Of a stretch of 64,000 nt of DNA, positions 1-12,481 are shown piece by piece. Where the stretch lies: contig NGBS01000012.1 in the NCBI GenBank assembly GCA_002245135.1, positions 92,098 to 156,097 of the forward strand, read 5' to 3'. This stretch comes from Proteromonas lacertae. Lineage: Eukaryota; Sar; Bigyra; Opalinata; Proteromonadidae. Each line of letters starts with the position of its first letter. Positions within the stretch are counted from its first letter, which is position 1. The position numbers were made by a program, and so were the translations under genes. A model generated the notes under the pieces. That model saw only the letters and a program-made list of their open reading frames with translations, was not told where the DNA came from and did no database searches.

Positions 1-2338
1 TTAGATTCTTAGATTATCTATACAACGATCAAAGACGACGTGATATGGAAATAATAAATGAACAAAATATGCGAATGCTGCAAAGATTGCATGAAATGCC
101 TCCTTCAATACCTCCAACCCTCTTTAATCGAGCATATGAAGAAAAACAACAAGCATTAAAACGTGCAAAGCGTAATAAAGTAAGAAAATGTATTATTTAT
201 GATCTATATTTATTGTAATAGTAACTCCAATTCGAAATCCCTTCTTATTCACCAGTCAAACTCCATAGTCAAAGTGGAACAATAGTATCACGAAAACAAA
301 GAAAGACTCCAAGTCAAGAAAAGGAATATATGTTATTCTCAGAGAATAGATTAATTGGACATTACAATCAACCTTGTGATGTTTTTATATATGAGAAATT
401 ACATTTAATAGATAGAGAAAATGAAGCATATACCAGTGATTCTATATATATATTAATCCAAGATATGACTGGGAATGAATTTACAGTCAATATTCCATTA
501 GCAGAAGTAATAAATATATGTGAAGATAATGAAGAAATATATGAGAAAGTTAAAGATACAAAAATAGGATCTGATCCAGATGTCTATACCTCCATCGCAT
601 ATGCAATCAATTTCCCCAATGATATGAAAGGAGTAGCTGATTTTGCAGATTATATATTAAAGAAATTTGATATTATTGATGGACAATTAAAGATAGAAGG
701 AATGAGTGATATTGATAATGAAACAATGAAAGGAACATCGACTCCATTAGAAATGGAAGATGTTCAAGATGATACACATCATGAAACACAAAATGAAGAA
801 GGAAATAATCAACAGCAAGAAGAACATAATAAAGAAGAAGAAGAAGAAGAAAAGAAGGAAGATTCAAAAGTTGTTATATTACCTGATACTATAGTAGATA
901 TTCCCTGAGACAAAAGATTCTGAAGGCCAGACTGATGAAGGATTAGAAGATGTAAAGAAGAAGGAAAGTATGAAATCAGATAGTACAGTCGCATTACCTG
1001 AAGGTATGAAACAGGAGGATTTAGATGATATGAACTTTGAATATGAAGATGAAAAGAAGCAACAAAAACAAGATGAAGAAGCACAGCCATCTGAGGAAGA
1101 ACAAACAGAACAACCAGTAGAAGAGGAAAAACAACCAGTTGAAGAACCAGCAGTTGAAGAACCAGAACCAGCAGTTGAAGTTCCTGAAACAGAAGAACAA
1201 CCTACTGAGGAGGAAGAACCTGCTGAAGAAGAACAACCAAATGAAGAACCAGTTGAAGAAGTAGCTGCTGAAGAGGAAGTGGTAGTTGATGAGCATGAAG
1301 GTGAAGAAGCAACAGAAGAACAACCAGCTGAAGAAGAAGTAACTGAAGAAGAACAGCAACCTGTTGAAGAACAACCAACTGAGGAGAAAGAACCAGCAAC
1401 AGAAGAAGCTGAAGAAGCTGCTACTGAAGAAGAAGAACAACCTGTTGAAGAACAACCAGCAGTGGAAGAAGAACAATCAGTAGAGGAACAACCAGCTCTA
1501 GAAGAACAACCAACAGAAGAAGAAGTAACTGAAACAACAGTTAATGAAGAACCAGTTGAAGAACAACCTACTGAGGAGGAAGAACCAGCAACGAAAAAAT
1601 CTGAAGAACCTGTTACTGAAGAACAACAACCAGTTGAAGAAGAACAACCAGCTCTAGAAGAACAACCAGTAGAGCAACAAGCTGTAGAAGAACAACCAAC
1701 AGAGGAAGAACAACAAGGTGAAGAACAACCAACAGTAGAACCAGTTGAAGAAGCTGCTACTGAAGAACCATCTGAAGAAGAACAACAACCAGATGTAGAA
1801 CCAGAACCAAATGAAGAAGAAGTGGATGTTGAAGAAGAAACACCAGGAGAAGAGAATATTGTTACTGCTGAAGAAGAAGTTGAAGTTCAACCAACAAATG
1901 AAGAAATACCAACTGAAGAACAGCCAGTTACAGAAGAAGAAGTAGCAATTGATGAACATGAAGGCGAAGAAGAACCAACACCAGCAGAGGAAGAACCAGC
2001 ACCAGCAGAGGAAGAACCAGCACCAGCAGAACTAACAGCCAGAAGAGCAACCAGCTGAGGAGAATCAAATGGCTGTAAATGATGAAGATGTAGACTTAAC
2101 AAAAACACAAACACAACCATATGTGAATCATCTACAAGATACATTTAAAGAATCAACTGTAGATAGTTTTGGATCTTTTAGTACAAATGATTTTGATGAT
2201 GATGAAACAAATAATCAAGAACCTCCTTCACTGGGTAATACACAACAAACAGACCAGACAGATGATTTTAATGACACATTTACATCTGCTACAAGTAAAC
2301 CAACAAGTAAATCTTCTTTAAGAAGACATGCTAACTAA
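1..2338 (+). CDS. Acidic Glu/Gln/Pro-repeat protein, 5' end outside window, frame-broken
   Basis: The function is not recognised. The gene enters from the left edge: positions 1-179 encode a charged Gln/Arg-rich stretch, followed by a GTAAG...TAG intron near 180-221. From about 256 to 908 there is a globular-looking region of about 190 residues, then 970-2058 is almost entirely Glu, Gln, Pro, Val and Ala in imperfect EEQPxEE-type repeats. The last part (2069-2338) is Asp/Thr/Ser-rich and ends in a basic tail and TAA. The three segments lie in frames 0, +1 and +2. The breaks are at 898-906 (ATT CCC TGA) and 2033-2056, where repeat character resumes in the +1 frame. It could be one gene with two indels or frameshift sites, or a decaying gene. 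The repeats suggest an extended acidic linker rather than an enzyme. The exact join after the first intron is unclear, because TAA follows the acceptor. Confidence 0.6.
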
Positions 2339-2709
2339 CTCTTTCGTTATTTTATTAATACTCAAGGTGTCATATCTATTAATAATGTAAATTATTTTAA
2401 TATATTATTTTAATTCCATTTTTATTTTGAAAATCCAAAATAATTAAAAATTTGTTCGTTTTGTGTTTGAATCGTTATATTTGTTTATCTTTTATGAGTA
2501 ACACTGATACACGTATAAAATAGTGTTTATAAATTCATATTTAGGCGAAGGAACTCAACTGCATTTATTAGATAGCACAACTGACATACTAAAATTTTCT
2601 TGCCGTATATTTATAAAATATCTCAATTTAGTAAATAAGTATGAATTAAACTGCCTTGTACACATATATTTACAGCTAAAATCGTATAATTGATTTTATT
2701 ACTGTAGAA

Positions 2710-3867
2710 ATGAGCCAGGTATTCAGAAATCTCAAATTCTGCGGATGATCCAGTTTCAACCTTGCGATCTTTTTGATCAAATCACCAGTGCTATACGTAT
2801 TTACTTTTTTAAACCTATCCATTATAGATTTATTTAACAGAAAAGGAGAAGCTGATGAAGCTTCAGTAAATTACCTTACTATAGATGATTTTCTACAGAT
2901 AATAATAATATATGGAGTATTTCCTACTAAATTACAATTGAGATGTATAATTTGAAATCTTACTCTATTGTATATAGTAAGTTTTATATGTTGTGATTTA
3001 GTAGATGATGTTAATGTTAGCGATGTATAATAATAATTTCCTTAATTCTAATTAAAATAGAAAAATTTTGTTCATTTAGTCAATATATTGAGTGGAGGTA
3101 AGATTAATGTAGCAGATGTTATGCATTATTATACTGAACAATCAAAAGGTGGAAAAACCTTAGTTAGAACAGAAGATTTATTAGAATTATTCATAAAACA
3201 TAATTTATTTATTCTACAGCAGTCATTAAGTGAATCAATTCAAGATTCTGTGTTTTCCACACGAGTATCAAATACAATCAAATACAAAATAGACAATATC
3301 AATGAGATTAAGAAATACCAAATGCAACATAATGGAGAATTCCCTCCCCTTTCCTGTATGGATAATTTAATAAGAATAATTAATAAACAACCACATCCAT
3401 ATTCATACGATTTTATTGGTGCAGATATCAATGACATTTACAACTTTTTACGAAGAATAAAACACATTTTAATGGCAAATATTAAAGTGTATAAAGTTAG
3501 TGGAGTAGCTCAACATCCCATGTTAAATCGAATAAAAAGACAAGGTAGTTCAAGAGGTGTTCAATACAGTTTAACTCAGAATAGAAGTACTAAAAGTACG
3601 AAGAGTTTGAGTGGCTTAATAACTACTAATACAGGGAATGTAATGTCACAGTGTTCTGAATCTTATAAAAATGGTGCAACATTTTGTAGTCCTTTATCAG
3701 CGAGATGTATAACAAGAAGTAGTAGTAGTACTAAGGATAATAACAAAGAAAATGTGAATAAAAATAAAAGGAGTTTTAGTAGAACTTCAAGTGCAGCTAT
3801 GAGAGCTAGATCTCCATTAGCTAATCATAGATTAATAGTTAAAAGAGAATGCAGTGAATGGTTGTAG
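2710..3867 (+). CDS. EF-hand-like protein with basic Ser-rich tail
   Basis: ATG at 2710 starts a tiny exon (M-S-Q), and canonical introns follow at about 2719-2753, 2805-2835, 2946-3001 and 3023-3057. The joined product is about 340 residues. Its first 110 residues show the helix-loop-helix rhythm of paired EF-hands (the segment around IDDFLQIIIIYGVFP, then GGKINVADVMHYY), but the loops lack a full set of calcium ligands, so calcium binding is doubtful. The C-terminal 100 residues are Ser/Thr/Lys/Arg-rich and probably disordered. Degenerate EF-hand proteins of this size occur among axonemal proteins, but I cannot assign a family. The intron joins were deduced by eye from phase and GT/AG ends. 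Confidence 0.55.
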
Positions 3868-4059
3868 TGAAGAGTAATGGATGTGAATTAGAACGGTTGT
3901 AAGAGATGAAGTGTATATTATAAATAAATAGGTTAATTTAAATATAAGACACAATTTAATTTTTTTAGGTATTACTTCAATACATATATCATTTTTATAT
4001 TTATCTTTATTTTGTTTTATTTTTGTTTAATAGGAAATATAAAAACATAATCTACATAC

Positions 4060-5334
4060 TTAGTTAAGGTTATTTCTTCTCTTTTCAGCTTTCAATTTTG
4101 CTTCTTTTAAACTCTTTTCAAATGGAGGATAACATATTCCTTCTTCAGTTATAATGCCTGTAATATATTTGTGTGGAGTTACATCAAAAGCAGGATTATA
4201 TACTTTCACATCTTTTGGTGCTATTCTAGTATTACCAACCATTGTTACTTCTTCAGCATTTCTTTCCTCAATTGGTATATCTTTACCAGTCAATGTATTT
4301 AAATCAATAGTGGTAGTTGGAACTACAGGATATACAGGAATACCATTCTCATGAGCTAATACAGAAATCTATATTATCAATAATTATACAATTTATATAT
4401 ATACTTGATAAGTACCAATTTTATTAGCAACATCGCCATTAGCAGCAACTCTATCAGCTCCATATAACACAATATCAATTTTACCTTGCAACATTAAACT
4501 TCCAGCTGCATTATCAGCTATTAAATGCATTGGAACTCCTACTTTAGTTAACTCCCAAGCAGTTAATCTTGCACCTTGTAATCTTGGACGAGTTTCATCT
4601 ACATATACATGAATATTCTTATTTTGTTTAAAACAGGCTATTTTATTATTAAAATAATAACAAAATATACTATAAATTACTCCTAATGCTGTTCCAATAT
4701 CGACAGTTGCTAAAGCACCAGTATTACAATGATGTAAAATATTATAATTGGGAAGAACCACTTCACTACCATATTCACCCATTCTGCGGTTGATTTCTAC
4801 ATCCTATTAAGTAGAATAATTACAAATATTATATATATACTTCATTTGTGATTAATAATGATATTTCTTCAGCTTTTTTAATGATTTCTTCCTTTGATGA
4901 ACATTTTTCTATTTCATTTAACATTCGTTTAGTTGCCCACATTAAATTTACAGCAGTTGGACGAGATGAATCGATTTTATCTTTTGTCAATTTCATAAAT
5001 AGTTTCAATTCTTCTCTATATATACAAATAAATTAATTCAATGATATACACATCATCATTAGGATATGATTTTGCTGCTAATAGCATTCCAAATGCACCA
5101 GCTGCTCCAATTGCAGGTGCTCCTCTTACTTTCATTGTTTTTATTGCATCAATAATCTCATCAACATTACTGCCTAATAATAAGATTATAATGAAAACAA
5201 AAGATACATGTAATCATTTTGAACTCTTCTGGAAGAAGTGTTTGATCTATCATTTCAACAGCTTTACCCTATATATAATATATTAAATATGTTACATTCC
5301 AAGATATTGTTAATGTACCGAGAATTCCAGGCAT
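4060..5334 (-). CDS. MRI1: Methylthioribose-1-phosphate isomerase (methionine salvage)
   Basis: The enzyme converts 5-methylthioribose-1-phosphate to methylthioribulose-1-phosphate in the methionine salvage pathway, in the cytosol. ATG is at 5334-5332. Short introns lie near 5280-5306, 5160-5210, 5020-5045, 4805-4845, 4645-4680 and 4375-4410. The diagnostic MtnA/eIF2B-like motifs appear in order: DQTLLP near the N-terminus, [31 protein letters not shown] (the catalytic Cys loop), [18 protein letters not shown], and DNAAGSLM...[20 protein letters not shown] with the catalytic Asp. The C-terminus has the usual NPAFDVTP and ITEEG segments. Length (about 370 residues) is normal for the family. 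The ORF looks intact, with no frame break. Confidence 0.93.
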
Positions 5335-5438
5335 TTAAAAAAAGAGATAAGTTTGACAAATGTTTGATTCTGTTTTTCAAAATTGTCTGAATTAACAACA
5401 AAACAAATTAAAAAAACAAGAAAAATAATAAAATTGAA

Positions 5439-6208
5439 TTATAATATAGTCTCACCTTTCAACGAAATGAGCAAATTGTATATGAAAGTATCAACTAATC
5501 CCATAATTGAAACCATACCACCAATAATAGCAAAAATGGAAGTAATATAATGGCCTAATGATTCTCTATTCTCTACAATATTCATAATAATAGGTGATAT
5601 GTCATAAATCAAATACACACCAGCAACTCTATACGATCTATCACTAACTTGTCTAAACAAGTGATTAAGTGAATATCTACAAAATATAATAAAAAAATTA
5701 TATATACTGATTAGAAGATATAACTTCACCATCATATTTTGTATATTTAGTAGGAATAACTTTAGCAAAATATTGATACAAACCTGGTGACTTATTGATT
5801 TCAGTTCTATTGTATAATGGATTAACAACACCAGGAATATCTGGACCAAATGAAAATGAATGGAATTTATGAGTTGTATCATATTTTGAATTAGTAAATT
5901 CTAATAATTCAGTTTGATTGGTGAAATAATATTGCATTGCTTTACCTGGAGCAAAATCTAAATATCCTTTACTCTATATATAAATATATAAATAATAATT
6001 ATATATATATATACTTTACTAACATATACTACACCTCCAATATTACATCCTTCACCTTTTTGGCTTTCATATTCTTCTTTAAATGTTGCACTTGAACATT
6101 GATCCATTCCTCTTGGATAAAACTGCCATCCTTTTTGTTGATATGCTTTCTTTACTTCTTCACAGGTGTTACAACATCTACCTGCTGGTAATGCACCATA
6201 ACAACTAC

Positions 6209-6239
<31 letters not shown>

Positions 6240-6817
6240 AATCATCAATATAAATTGGATTAATATGATTTTTAATAATTTTATATACTTGGTCTAGCGA
6301 CTGTTTTTGCAGTTTCATTACTTAATACTTGTTCTTCATTCAATGTCTCACCTAATTGTGTTTCTTGGTATTCTCCTACTATATTACCATCTTTAAGACG
6401 AAGTCTTTTTATATTTGTTTTAATATCACTCTTTGAATGCTTCAATGCGTCATGATGACCAACTGTAATTAATGCACATCTTAAACTATAAGATAAAGAA
6501 TATTGTAAATAATTAATACTATGGAAAGGAAATATTAAAGTAAATGGGAAGTAGTGTATCATGATCGTTATCGATTTCTATTGATTCTTCTGGTTTCTAT
6601 TCGAATTAATAATTTAAATAGAATACAACTGAAAAATAATTCATACTCTCTAGTGTTATTAAATATAATATGAGTAAAAATGTGAAAATAGACACTACGA
6701 AAAGAATATAGCTATAAATATTATACTGCAACCACCAGTCTTTGTCCTTATCCTAAATTCACCAAACAACTTAGGAAAAGCATCTAAATTCCTTATATTA
6801 TTCATTAGACTAGACAT
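5439..6817 (-). CDS. ERGIC3: ERGIC3-type ER-Golgi cargo receptor
   Basis: This is a COPII-vesicle membrane protein that cycles between ER and cis-Golgi. The start is ATG at 6817 (MSSLMNNIRN), followed by the family N-terminus LDAFPKLFGEFRIRTKTGG and a first membrane segment. The lumenal domain carries the highly conserved Cys cluster ECGSCYGA...CCNTCEEVKKAY...GCNIGG, and the product ends with a second membrane segment (IGGMVSIMGLVDTFIYNL) and a short cytosolic tail. Several introns of about 30 to 50 nt interrupt it, for example around 5685-5705, 5975-6015, 6217-6290 and 6595-6700. The Cys pattern separates it from ERGIC1 and ERGIC2. It appears complete at roughly 380 residues. Confidence 0.9.
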
Positions 6818-6917
6818 TTGAGAAAAAAAGAAAAAAAATGTTGTTCCAAAATTAAATAGAAATATAATCGTTTCAAAGTTCAAATTTTTCGTTTTTCTTT
6901 TTTGATAGTCTTTAAAA

Positions 6918-8208
6918 ATGCCATGGTCAGATATAGAATCACAAATTGATATGTTGAAAGTATATTTTGACTTTATTTATCGTATTATAGAAATGTCAAC
7001 AAGATCAAAAACTGAAATTAGAATTTGACTTAGATAATTTATATGTATTATAACTATTCTCTTTATGTATTAGATTGAAGCAAATTTTACTCCAGAGTTA
7101 GTTAGATTAATGGAAATGGAGGAAGCAGCAACTCAAGATCCAACAATGTATATAATCATACTAATATAATGCTATAGAACTCAAAGAAACCTTCATGTGA
7201 GTGATAAAATTGATTTAATGGTATTTTAGTAATATATCTTATATAATGGTATAGATGAGAAAAGAAATATCAAAAGCCCAGAATAGACAAGTAACAGAAC
7301 AAAAGAAAAGAGTACAAAGTCTATTTGACAGACAAGAAAAAGAAAGAAATATATTATTACAAAAACTAGGTGAAAGAATAAGAATATTAAGAACTACATT
7401 GTATATATTCATATATTAATTATTACTTGTAATAGTGACCCAACAGAAGAACCAGATCCAGCACCACCAGCTCTTACTCCACAGCAAGTATTTGAAGAAA
7501 AATATCATTCTTTATATTCATTATTATTTTCATATTTATATCACCTTAATTCTTATTCTTTAAGATTGAAGCACTACGTCAAAATGCTCAATTTCATTTA
7601 GCAGATGATGATATGTTGAATATGAAGGTCGCATTTCAAATTCAAAGAGACAGAATTGAATTTGATTGGTCACAATATTCAAAGCAAATGTATAATAGTT
7701 ATAAAATGAGAAGAGCGGAATTGACAGGTGAATCATTTACTCCAGAACCAACTGAGTTTGACCAACCTGCTTATTGGAAGGAAAGAGAAAAACAAGAGAA
7801 ATTAGTATGATTATTTTAATTATTTCAATTTTTTAATATTTTTAATAATAGATTCATACTGCTCCTATTTTAACTCCCAATATTCAAGTTCAAAGTATGA
7901 ATTTAGTTGGACCAATCGAAAAGCAGGTACAAAGATTAGATATGACATACAATGATGCAATTAGACAATTGAATTTACAGAAACAAGATGCTTTGAGATG
8001 GATTAAAAGACAGGAAGATAGAATGAATATTCAGATAGAATGCTCTAGAAGTTTCTTACAATTGAAAGAAGCTTTGCAGAAGAAGGAAGATGAACATTTC
8101 AAATATATCAAAAATACACTTAAAAATATGTATTTTGGTAAAGATATGACTGCTGCTGAGATGTTAGGTATAAAATCATCAACTCCAGGAAAGCAGAAGA
8201 GAGTTTAA
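6918..8208 (+). CDS. Coiled-coil protein of unknown function
   Basis: The family is not recognised. ATG at 6918 (MPWSDIESQIDML) is followed by introns at about 6959-6989, 7052-7075, 7149-7175, 7220-7253, 7401-7436, 7487-7565 and 7807-7851, all GT...TAG. The protein, about 350 residues, is highly charged and mostly helical: a coiled coil around IEANFTPELVRLMEMEEAA, a second heptad-rich part (RKEISKAQNRQVTEQKKR), a Pro-rich hinge (DPTEEPDPAPPALTPQQ), then a long charged helix to a basic tail. It has no membrane segment or catalytic motif. Its ciliary-type neighbours elsewhere in the window make a cytoskeletal or axonemal role conceivable, but nothing in the sequence shows it. Confidence 0.75.
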
Positions 8209-8309
8209 ATTAATTTACATAAAATTTCCTTTTTTTTTGATTTGGTTTTGTGTATTAAACTGGAATAATGGAAGTATAAACAATGAAATTCAATAAATCA
8301 TATGACAAT

Positions 8310-9688
8310 TTACATACAATTATGATAATTAATCCAATCAATGGCTAATCTATCACAATATTGCTTTTTAGTGGGTAAAACTGTATCACCAAATGCTACA
8401 TGACCACCTTCTTGAGTAATACAAGCAATTATCTATATATAAAAAACAATGTCTATATTAATCTATACATTTTCATTATTTCTTACAACATCTTTATCCA
8501 AGCCTCTAATAGAACAAATTGGATCAGTTTTAGCAGAAATTAAAAGTAATGGAATTCTTACATTCTCTAAGCACAAATTACCATTTCCATGATTATAATA
8601 ATCATCAGCAGATTTATAACCGAAAGCAGGAGCTGTAACAATATCATCAAATTCATAAACACTTTTAATATTATTCACTTTCTTTTGAATATCTTTATCA
8701 AACCATTCTTTCTATATATATCATAATATATACTTTAAATATATACATGTTTATTAAACACTCTTTTGAGTAAATTACCCATAACATAATTATAAATATA
8801 TCTTCCCATAAAAGTACTATTCAAATCTGTATTATCTACAGCTAAATTATAAGGTGGAGATATTGAAACTATTATAATATATATATATTCATTTATACCT
8901 GCACTTCTCAAGAAACATTTATCTTTTTGTTCTCCACAGTATCTTAATAATAAATGAGCTCCAAGTGAAATTCCTACTGCATTGATCATTGTATCTTGTG
9001 GTAATTGTGATCTGATATGTTCTAATGCAAATGTCATATCCTAAACAAAAGAATATTAAATTAAGAAAAAGATATAAAATACTTCAGTGTTTAAAGCACA
9101 AAAAAATCTCTTTGTCTTCATTTCTGTACCTCCACAACCTCGAGCTATCATAACAACACACTATTTACAATAGAATATATAATAATACTCTATATCCCTT
9201 TGTTTCTGCTTCGTCAACAATCCATTGAACATAATCTTCATCGGAACTTCCTGTTAAACCATGAAAAAATACAACTGTTGGTCTTAATACATTCAAACTA
9301 TTTCCATATTAGAAAATATTTCTATTATTATACTCTCTTGACCTCCAATCTATAGAGATTTCACCTCCATCTTTGGTAGTTAAAGTTTCTCTCTGTATGA
9401 TTGATAAATATTGTATATACGAAATATTTTTGTTTAGGATTTGGAAATGAACGAAAAACAGTTAAAAAAGCTGTTTGGAAGTGTTGATTCAATAACCATA
9501 TTGTTGGTTCGTATATTTTGATTCTTGATATTTTCTAATTCATTTTTGATATAAAGAAAATGAAATACCTCAATTTTATCTTTATTCTCTTTAGTATCTT
9601 TGTACACAAGTTCATTTTTGGTTACTCGATTGAAATATCTGTAAATTACTTTCAAAATGATATAACTAAATACTAGTAAAATAATCAT
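8310..9688 (-). CDS. ABHD1/ABHD3/EMB8-type alpha/beta hydrolase, membrane-anchored
   Basis: This is a serine hydrolase of the YheT/EMB8/ABHD1-3 group (family members are lipases or esterases of the ER or other membranes). The N-terminus (ATG at 9688) is a hydrophobic anchor, MIILLVFSYIILKVIYRYF. The mid part shows the family VMARGCGGTEMKTKRFFCALNTE block, then the nucleophile elbow VGISLGAHLLLRYCGE. The charge-relay Asp lies in the segment ISAKTDPICSIRGL, and the catalytic His in GGHVAF close to the end. The C-terminal exon ends with TAA at 8310. Introns of about 25 to 45 nt occur near 8435-8470, 8713-8745, 8865-8900, 9040-9080 and further 5'. The substrate is unknown. Confidence 0.82.
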
Positions 9689-9771
9689 TTTCTTTCAGTT
9701 TTTGAATTTTGTTGGTTGTAGTGTGTTTTATACATATTTTTCTTGTGATATTTTTGACAATACATTCAATA

Positions 9772-10340
9772 TGATGATATTTACTCATATAAGAAATTTA
9801 ATGGAAAAAAGACTTGTAGATGAAGAGAAAAAAGAGAAACACAAAAAAGAGTTTGATTATGGTTTGATAGTTCTTTTAAAAACTGATGATTAAAAACATA
9901 ATATCTAAACCTAAACACAAGGAAGATAAAGATTTATACTTATTTAATCCTTACTGTGTTGATGTAGTATTTCCAGCTGGACCTACCTACCTTACCATCG
10001 CAAAGTCTGCCTTTGGTAATTCCATAGTTCAAATGTTTCGTAAAACGTCGAATAAAGGACTTTCTCCACTTGAGGTAAGTTCTATCTTATTCATTACATG
10101 AAATAGGCATGTGAGGCAGTTGAGCTAGGAGATATTATCACGTTCATTAATGATGAAGATTTAACAGAAATATATTTCAATGAAATACTGAGCAAGTTCA
10201 AAAATGCAAAAAGACCAATGAAATTGAGGTTTACAAAGCCAGAAAAGAAAATAAAAAAACATGAGGACATTGAAGAATGTCCTGGTAAAGTATTAGAATG
10301 GAAATTGGGATATATATCATTTTTTAAAGAAGATATTTAA
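9772..10340 (+). CDS. PDZ-like domain ORF upstream of the TBC gene
   Basis: An open frame from ATG at 9886 runs across a GTAAG...ATAG intron at about 10075-10106 and encodes a compact domain (PAGPTYLTIAKSAFGNSI, then ACEAVELGDIITFINDEDL) with the fold pattern of a PDZ or PDZ-like module. It ends with TAA at 10338-10340. A separate frame from 9772 encodes a Lys/Glu-rich helix that stops at 9891-9893, so the true 5' end is uncertain. One alternative is that an intron from about 10287 to 10369 joins it in phase to the TBC coding region. The phases allow this, but the acceptor would be CGAG rather than the usual TAG. I keep it separate, with low certainty about its limits. Confidence 0.45.
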
Positions 10341-10369
10341 AAATTAACCACTTTAATTGAATATACGAG

Positions 10370-11886
10370 TATTTACCAATAAAAATTTTCGATCTTACTT
10401 CCTTCCCAATAGAAGAAGAAACTAAAAGAGTAAAAGGAAAGAGTTTGACAGATTTGAAAGTAACAAATTCACCTCGTAAAGAAGAATCACACTCAGTCAT
10501 GAGATTTAAACAATTTACAAAGGCAGTAACAGCATGTTTACCAGATGGTTCAATATTCTTAGACAATGTGAGAGAATTAGCTTTTTTTGGTATTCCAGAT
10601 GAAATCAGAGATACATATTGGAAGATATTATTACAATATTATTCAGCAAAACAATGCAATTGGAATGAAGAAGAGACAGAACATAAAAACAATTACAATC
10701 AATTTGTTACTGAATTTATTATTAATCCAAATATTGAATGTGGAAATATTGATAGTAAGAAGTTAATAAATCCATTATTTGATACTTGGCAACAACGTGA
10801 AGATGAAGTTGTAATTGTTACTAGACCTGATGAGAATAATACTATGAATGAAGAAGAAAAGAAGAGAGAAAGATCAGTAACAGAAGAAGAAGCAAAATAT
10901 AATAATATTATACAAAAATGGGATGAAAAATGTTGTGATATAAACCTCTTGGAAGATATTTGGAAAGTATTTCTTTAAATTAGTTTTATAATATTATTTG
11001 AATAGGATATTAGTAGAACATATCAGGATTTATCATTTTTTGGTAGTAATGCAAGAGATGTGATGGCTAGGATTTTGTATGTATATGCAAAATTAAATCC
11101 TGGATTAAAATATGTGCAAGGAATGAATGAAATATTAGCACCACTTTTCTATGTATTTTCTCAACCAACTAATAGTACAAGTCATGAAATTAGTGAAGAT
11201 GTGGAAAATATCACTTTCTATTGCTTTAACTATATTATGAGTGATATTAAAGATTTATATAGTCCAGAATTAGATAATACTCACTTAGGAATGTATTTAT
11301 TTATATTATATTTCTATAGTAACGGCTATTTTGAACAATTATCATCATTACTGGAGACATATGCCCCAGAATCATCAAAACAGTTAAAAGAGCAGAAAAT
11401 AGAATGTCAGTTATATTTAGTACAATGGCTAACTACAATGTTATCCAGAGAATTTGATATGCCAGACACTTTAAGGATTTGGGATACAATATTCGCACAG
11501 AAAAATAAGTTAGAGTATTTGCTATATATATGCTGTTCAATGGTTTATCATATTCAGGATTATTTATTATCACATGATTTTGGAGAGAATATATCTTTTT
11601 TTTAAAGCAAAATACTATTAATTTTCTTAATGCTATATAATTAAATATATTACAACAATATCCCCCAAATAATCTAAATTCTATTTTGAATTATGCATTG
11701 TATATAAGAAACTGTGAATTACATGACGCTTATGATAGAAAAGAGATAGGAGATATTGATTTGGATGAAATTAAAGAGAATGAAGATGGTAAATCAATTA
11801 ATATCAATATGGATGATATAAAGCATGGAATAACTGATCTTTCTAGTAAAGCAGCTACTAAGTTAAAAAGTTTATTCAATAAATAG
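10370..11886 (+). CDS. TBC1D13: TBC1D13-like Rab GTPase-activating protein
   Basis: This TBC-domain RabGAP accelerates GTP hydrolysis by a Rab on endomembranes. The domain opens with ELAFFGIPDEIRDTYWKILL. It carries the arginine-finger segment DISRTYQDLSFF, created by splicing out a GTATTT...AATAG intron at about 10966-11006, and the glutamine finger in LKYVQGMNEILAPLFYVF. The RIWDTIF...LLYICCSM region and overall order fit TBC1D13. Between 11591 and 11646 there is an insertion that cannot be removed as a GT-AG intron. The expected reading resumes at LQQYPPNNL in another frame, and the last part (to 11886) is an acidic, then basic tail. The start is not fixed: no ATG lies close upstream of 10400, and the first in-frame ATG (10499) already lies inside the conserved region, so the 5' exon may belong to the preceding ORF. 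Confidence 0.85.
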
Positions 11887-12481
11887 AATAATTGTATTTA
11901 TAAAAAGATGGTTAAATGATTGATTTATTTTTAATGTTATATATTTAATTTGAAAAATTCATACACGTTTAATTTGGATTAATCGGAATATATATACTTG
12001 TCAAATGTTATGATAAAGAATACGTAACAAGTTAGAGTAGAATTAGTTAAAATTTGCATTACCGTTGATAGAAATGTGGTATAATATCATTATGTATGTT
12101 ATTAAAGCTTATTAATGTATAAAATAATTTGAATATTCATATCTATTTTTACACCAATAATCTAAAGTTTTTTTCATTGTTTTTAACTTCATTTCTTATA
12201 TATAAAGAAATAAAAAATCACTAAATATTAATAGTGTATTTGATTTCTTAAAGATTAGCATGAATGACTTTTGAACATATTTAATGGAATATTTTACATG
12301 ATTTCAGAACGATTATTTGACAATAATCCAAATATAAACTCCAATTAAATATATGAATAAAACTAAGAAATTTTAGCAAATTACTTAACTCCTAAATATA
12401 GTATGAAAGATTAGACATAATATGCTGAGATAGATGTACTTTATTATGTAGTAGAAAATTAACAGCATAATTACATAAAAT
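11887..12481. other. Intergenic, no gene seen
   Basis: About 600 bases of very A+T-rich DNA lie between the convergent TBC1D13-like gene and the type II membrane protein gene. No reading frame of useful length, tRNA-like fold or repeat array was seen. It presumably holds the 3' untranslated regions and polyadenylation signals of both genes. Confidence 0.6.

Noticed and set aside
1021..1959. Long minus-strand frames rich in Phe, Leu and Ser opposite the acidic repeat
   Set aside because: They are mirror images of GAA/CAA-rich codons and have no coding character of their own.
11591..11653. A standard U12 AT-AC intron in the TBC gene
   Set aside because: The signals resemble ATATCCTTT and TTCCTTAAC, but removal ending in AC gives a length that does not restore the frame; kept only as a finding.
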